A DNA stretch of 13,677 bases. Origin: an uncultured Bacteroidales bacterium. GTDB lineage: Bacteria; Bacteroidota; Bacteroidia; Bacteroidales; Paludibacteraceae. Shown piece after piece: positions 12,285 to 13,677 of this stretch. The DNA is taken from contig CALGCU010000094.1 in NCBI GenBank assembly GCA_937886455.1, positions 1 through 13,677 of the forward strand, read 5' to 3'. Each line of letters begins with the position of its first letter. Position 1 is the first letter of the stretch. Below the pieces are notes generated by a model. It worked only from the letters and a program-made list of their open reading frames with translations, was not told the origin of the DNA and did not search any database. The translations under genes and the position numbers were made by a program.

Positions 12285-13677
12285 TTATAAGATGGATTGT
12301 AGGCGAGTTAACATCTTATCACCTAATGCACCTTTCACCTCAATATGGTTCTTGACACTCAATACGAATGGATTGTTTTCAAAACTTCCTCTCACGCTTG
12401 TGAAATCCAAGTGTTTTTGTGTCTCATCTCCATCTATGCCAAAGCCTGTTTGTGCATTTAGGTTAAATTCTTTTTGAGCATCATCGTAGAGCATATAGTC
12501 AAGGTCGATAACGGCTTTTTTCCATTGAGTGATGGTGCTGACAAGGTCTTCTATCTGTATTGTGTCACTGGTTTTTCCCCATCGCTTTAACAGTTTGTCA
12601 TACGCCCATGTCCATTCATACTCATAGTATGCTTGGTGTATTTCCCTGAATTTGTCTTGAATGTCTTGCAAGGTAATGTTTCCTGATTCTATTTCGTCAA
12701 GTAAAGAGGTAATAATTTCTTTTGGGGCAATCATACCTGATAAATCAATCCATTCGCCTAATCCGACGGTGCATGACGGACGTAGAATGTTACGTATTTC
12801 TTCTATGTTGGTCCATGGGTGTTTCTCTAGGCGACTGATGAGAGAGTTACCTAAGAATTTACATATACCCATTTCATAGAGTTGAATTCCATGGCGAAGT
12901 GATGAATTTCTTATCTTACAATTTTGATATGCATATACTTCTGATGTTTTGCCGGATATGGCTTGTAGGTTATGCAAAATGGCTTGACCATGATACATCT
13001 TTTGAATTGTGTAAGGACTCAAAAGGTTAAAATTGATTTGGTCTAATTTGTTGGGGTCTTTTCGATTATCACGTTTAGGCCATTTCTGAGCATCACGTAC
13101 TGTACCAACACTGCGTAAATTTACTGCAGGTACAAGGTAGCTCTCTGTGGCATTTTCAATCATGTATGAAAAGGGTAGGTCGCTTGTGTCGCTGTGTTTT
13201 GTGTGACGTCCCATCACTAAGGTGAATGCACCCACACGAGCCGGCCAGAGAATGTAGGAATCACTGGTGGTTTTGGCTCCTCGTTCTGCTATCCCTTGAT
13301 GGATTGGCCCCAATTTATACATGTGGTTACTCTGGTTAGAACCACTACCCGCATTCAAAAAGGAGAACATGCCGGCTATAAGGAGGGACGACTTGTGATG
13401 AGACACAGTGTATGGACCGGCAAAAATGGCTGTGGCCTCGCCGTGCATGCCCTGACAGTTGGAAAAGAATAGAGAATCTAAGGCTGAGTAGTGCTTGCCC
13501 ATGATACATCCTTGTCCAACAAAACATTTAGACACTAAGGTGGAATCTGTAATCTCTACGCCTGAGCAAAGTATAAAATCATTGCACTTCACTCCGGAAC
13601 CCACTATCACTGGTGCATGTTGATTGCTGTTGATGGAGCCATTTTTTAATAAAGAGGCCCCGTTTATCACAGCATAA
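12285..13677 (-). CDS. DUF4954 family protein, 5' part missing
   Basis: The frame is open to the window edge, so the N-terminus lies outside. A GTG at 13670 could start it, but the frame continues upstream through GCT and TAT with no stop. As I recall, family members are about 650-700 residues, against about 463 visible here. The visible N-terminal 110 residues look like a left-handed beta-helix, with repeating short hydrophobic steps (VIVGSGVKCNDFILCSGVEI, 21-40, then TLVSKCFVGQGCIMG). Then come HGEATAIFAGPYTVSHHKSS (76-95), RVGAFTLVMGRHTKH (145-159) and LPFSYMIE, all recalled as typical of the family. The C-terminal 180 residues are helical and charged. The helix hints at an acyl- or nucleotidyl-transferase-like scaffold, but no activity is known to me. 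It precedes aroA by 5 bases, so it is in the same operon. Confidence 0.85.
   Translation of the reverse strand, partial: YAVINGASLLKNGSINSNQHAPVIVGSGVKCNDFILCSGVEITDSTLVSKCFVGQGCIMGKHYSALDSLFFSNCQGMHGEATAIFAGPYTVSHHKSSLLIAGMFSFLNAGSGSNQSNHMYKLGPIHQGIAERGAKTTSDSYILWPARVGAFTLVMGRHTKHSDTSDLPFSYMIENATESYLVPAVNLRSVGTVRDAQKWPKRDNRKDPNKLDQINFNLLSPYTIQKMYHGQAILHNLQAISGKTSEVYAYQNCKIRNSSLRHGIQLYEMGICKFLGNSLISRLEKHPWTNIEEIRNILRPSCTVGLGEWIDLSGMIAPKEIITSLLDEIESGNITLQDIQDKFREIHQAYYEYEWTWAYDKLLKRWGKTSDTIQIEDLVSTITQWKKAVIDLDYMLYDDAQKEFNLNAQTGFGIDGDETQKHLDFTSVRGSFENNPFVLSVKNHIEVKGALGDKMLTRLQSIL

Noticed and set aside
13345..13670. GTG at 13670 as the true start of the DUF4954 gene
   Set aside because: The frame stays open to the window edge, and the visible length is well short of the family's usual size, so the gene is cut and not started here.

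Overview
The window looks like chromosomal housekeeping DNA from a member of the Bacteroidota, most likely order Bacteroidales and possibly Prevotellaceae. The reasons are the protein sequences (HisRS, LolA-like, FtsK and a DUF4954 protein of Bacteroidales type), promoters of the Bacteroides form TTTG-N19/20-TAnnTTTG, the general lack of Shine-Dalgarno sequences, and AT-rich palindromic intergenic repeats. The genus call is an inference from memory, not from a search. I see no transposase, phage gene, tRNA, rRNA or CRISPR array.

Layout. At the left, a plus-strand pair runs from a textbook promoter: waaA (Kdo transferase for lipid A core) and hisS (histidyl-tRNA synthetase). They converge on a minus-strand operon across a 364-base gap (2653-3016). 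That gap holds hairpins, a 21-base direct repeat, an 11-base tandem array and the minus-strand terminator. The minus-strand operon reads ftsK, lolA-like gene, trxB, YqhD-like alcohol/aldehyde dehydrogenase (8298 down to 3017). Its gaps are 56, 6 and 6 bases, and the terminator lies just past the last stop. Upstream of ftsK is a 386-base gene-free stretch (8299-8684) made almost wholly of repeats, which also carries two promoter matches pointing at ftsK. Further right, still on the minus strand, are a DUF4954 protein (cut by the window end), aroA, a membrane family 2 glycosyltransferase and a membrane-anchored metallophosphoesterase. The first three are tightly packed (5-base gap, then a 4-base ATGA overlap). 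The phosphoesterase follows after 134 bases.

How the genes fit together. Most are envelope and growth functions: Kdo addition to lipid A, lipoprotein carriage across the periplasm, chromosome translocation at the division septum, and chorismate synthesis for aromatic amino acids. TrxB supplies thiol reduction. The YqhD-like enzyme probably reduces aldehydes with NADPH.

The most interesting material is non-coding. First, two intergenic arrays share one frame (a TCCTATC/GATAGGA inverted end pair, a TAR linker, and ATGATAGGA at the right end) but are filled with different 11-base tandem units, three in one and four in the other. Second, a 54-base block with 51 matches sits in opposite orientations in front of waaA and ftsK. 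In both it carries the whole promoter, placed exactly 23 bases before the start codon. Third, diverged pieces of that block are chained in the ftsK upstream region. I found no new protein-coding system.
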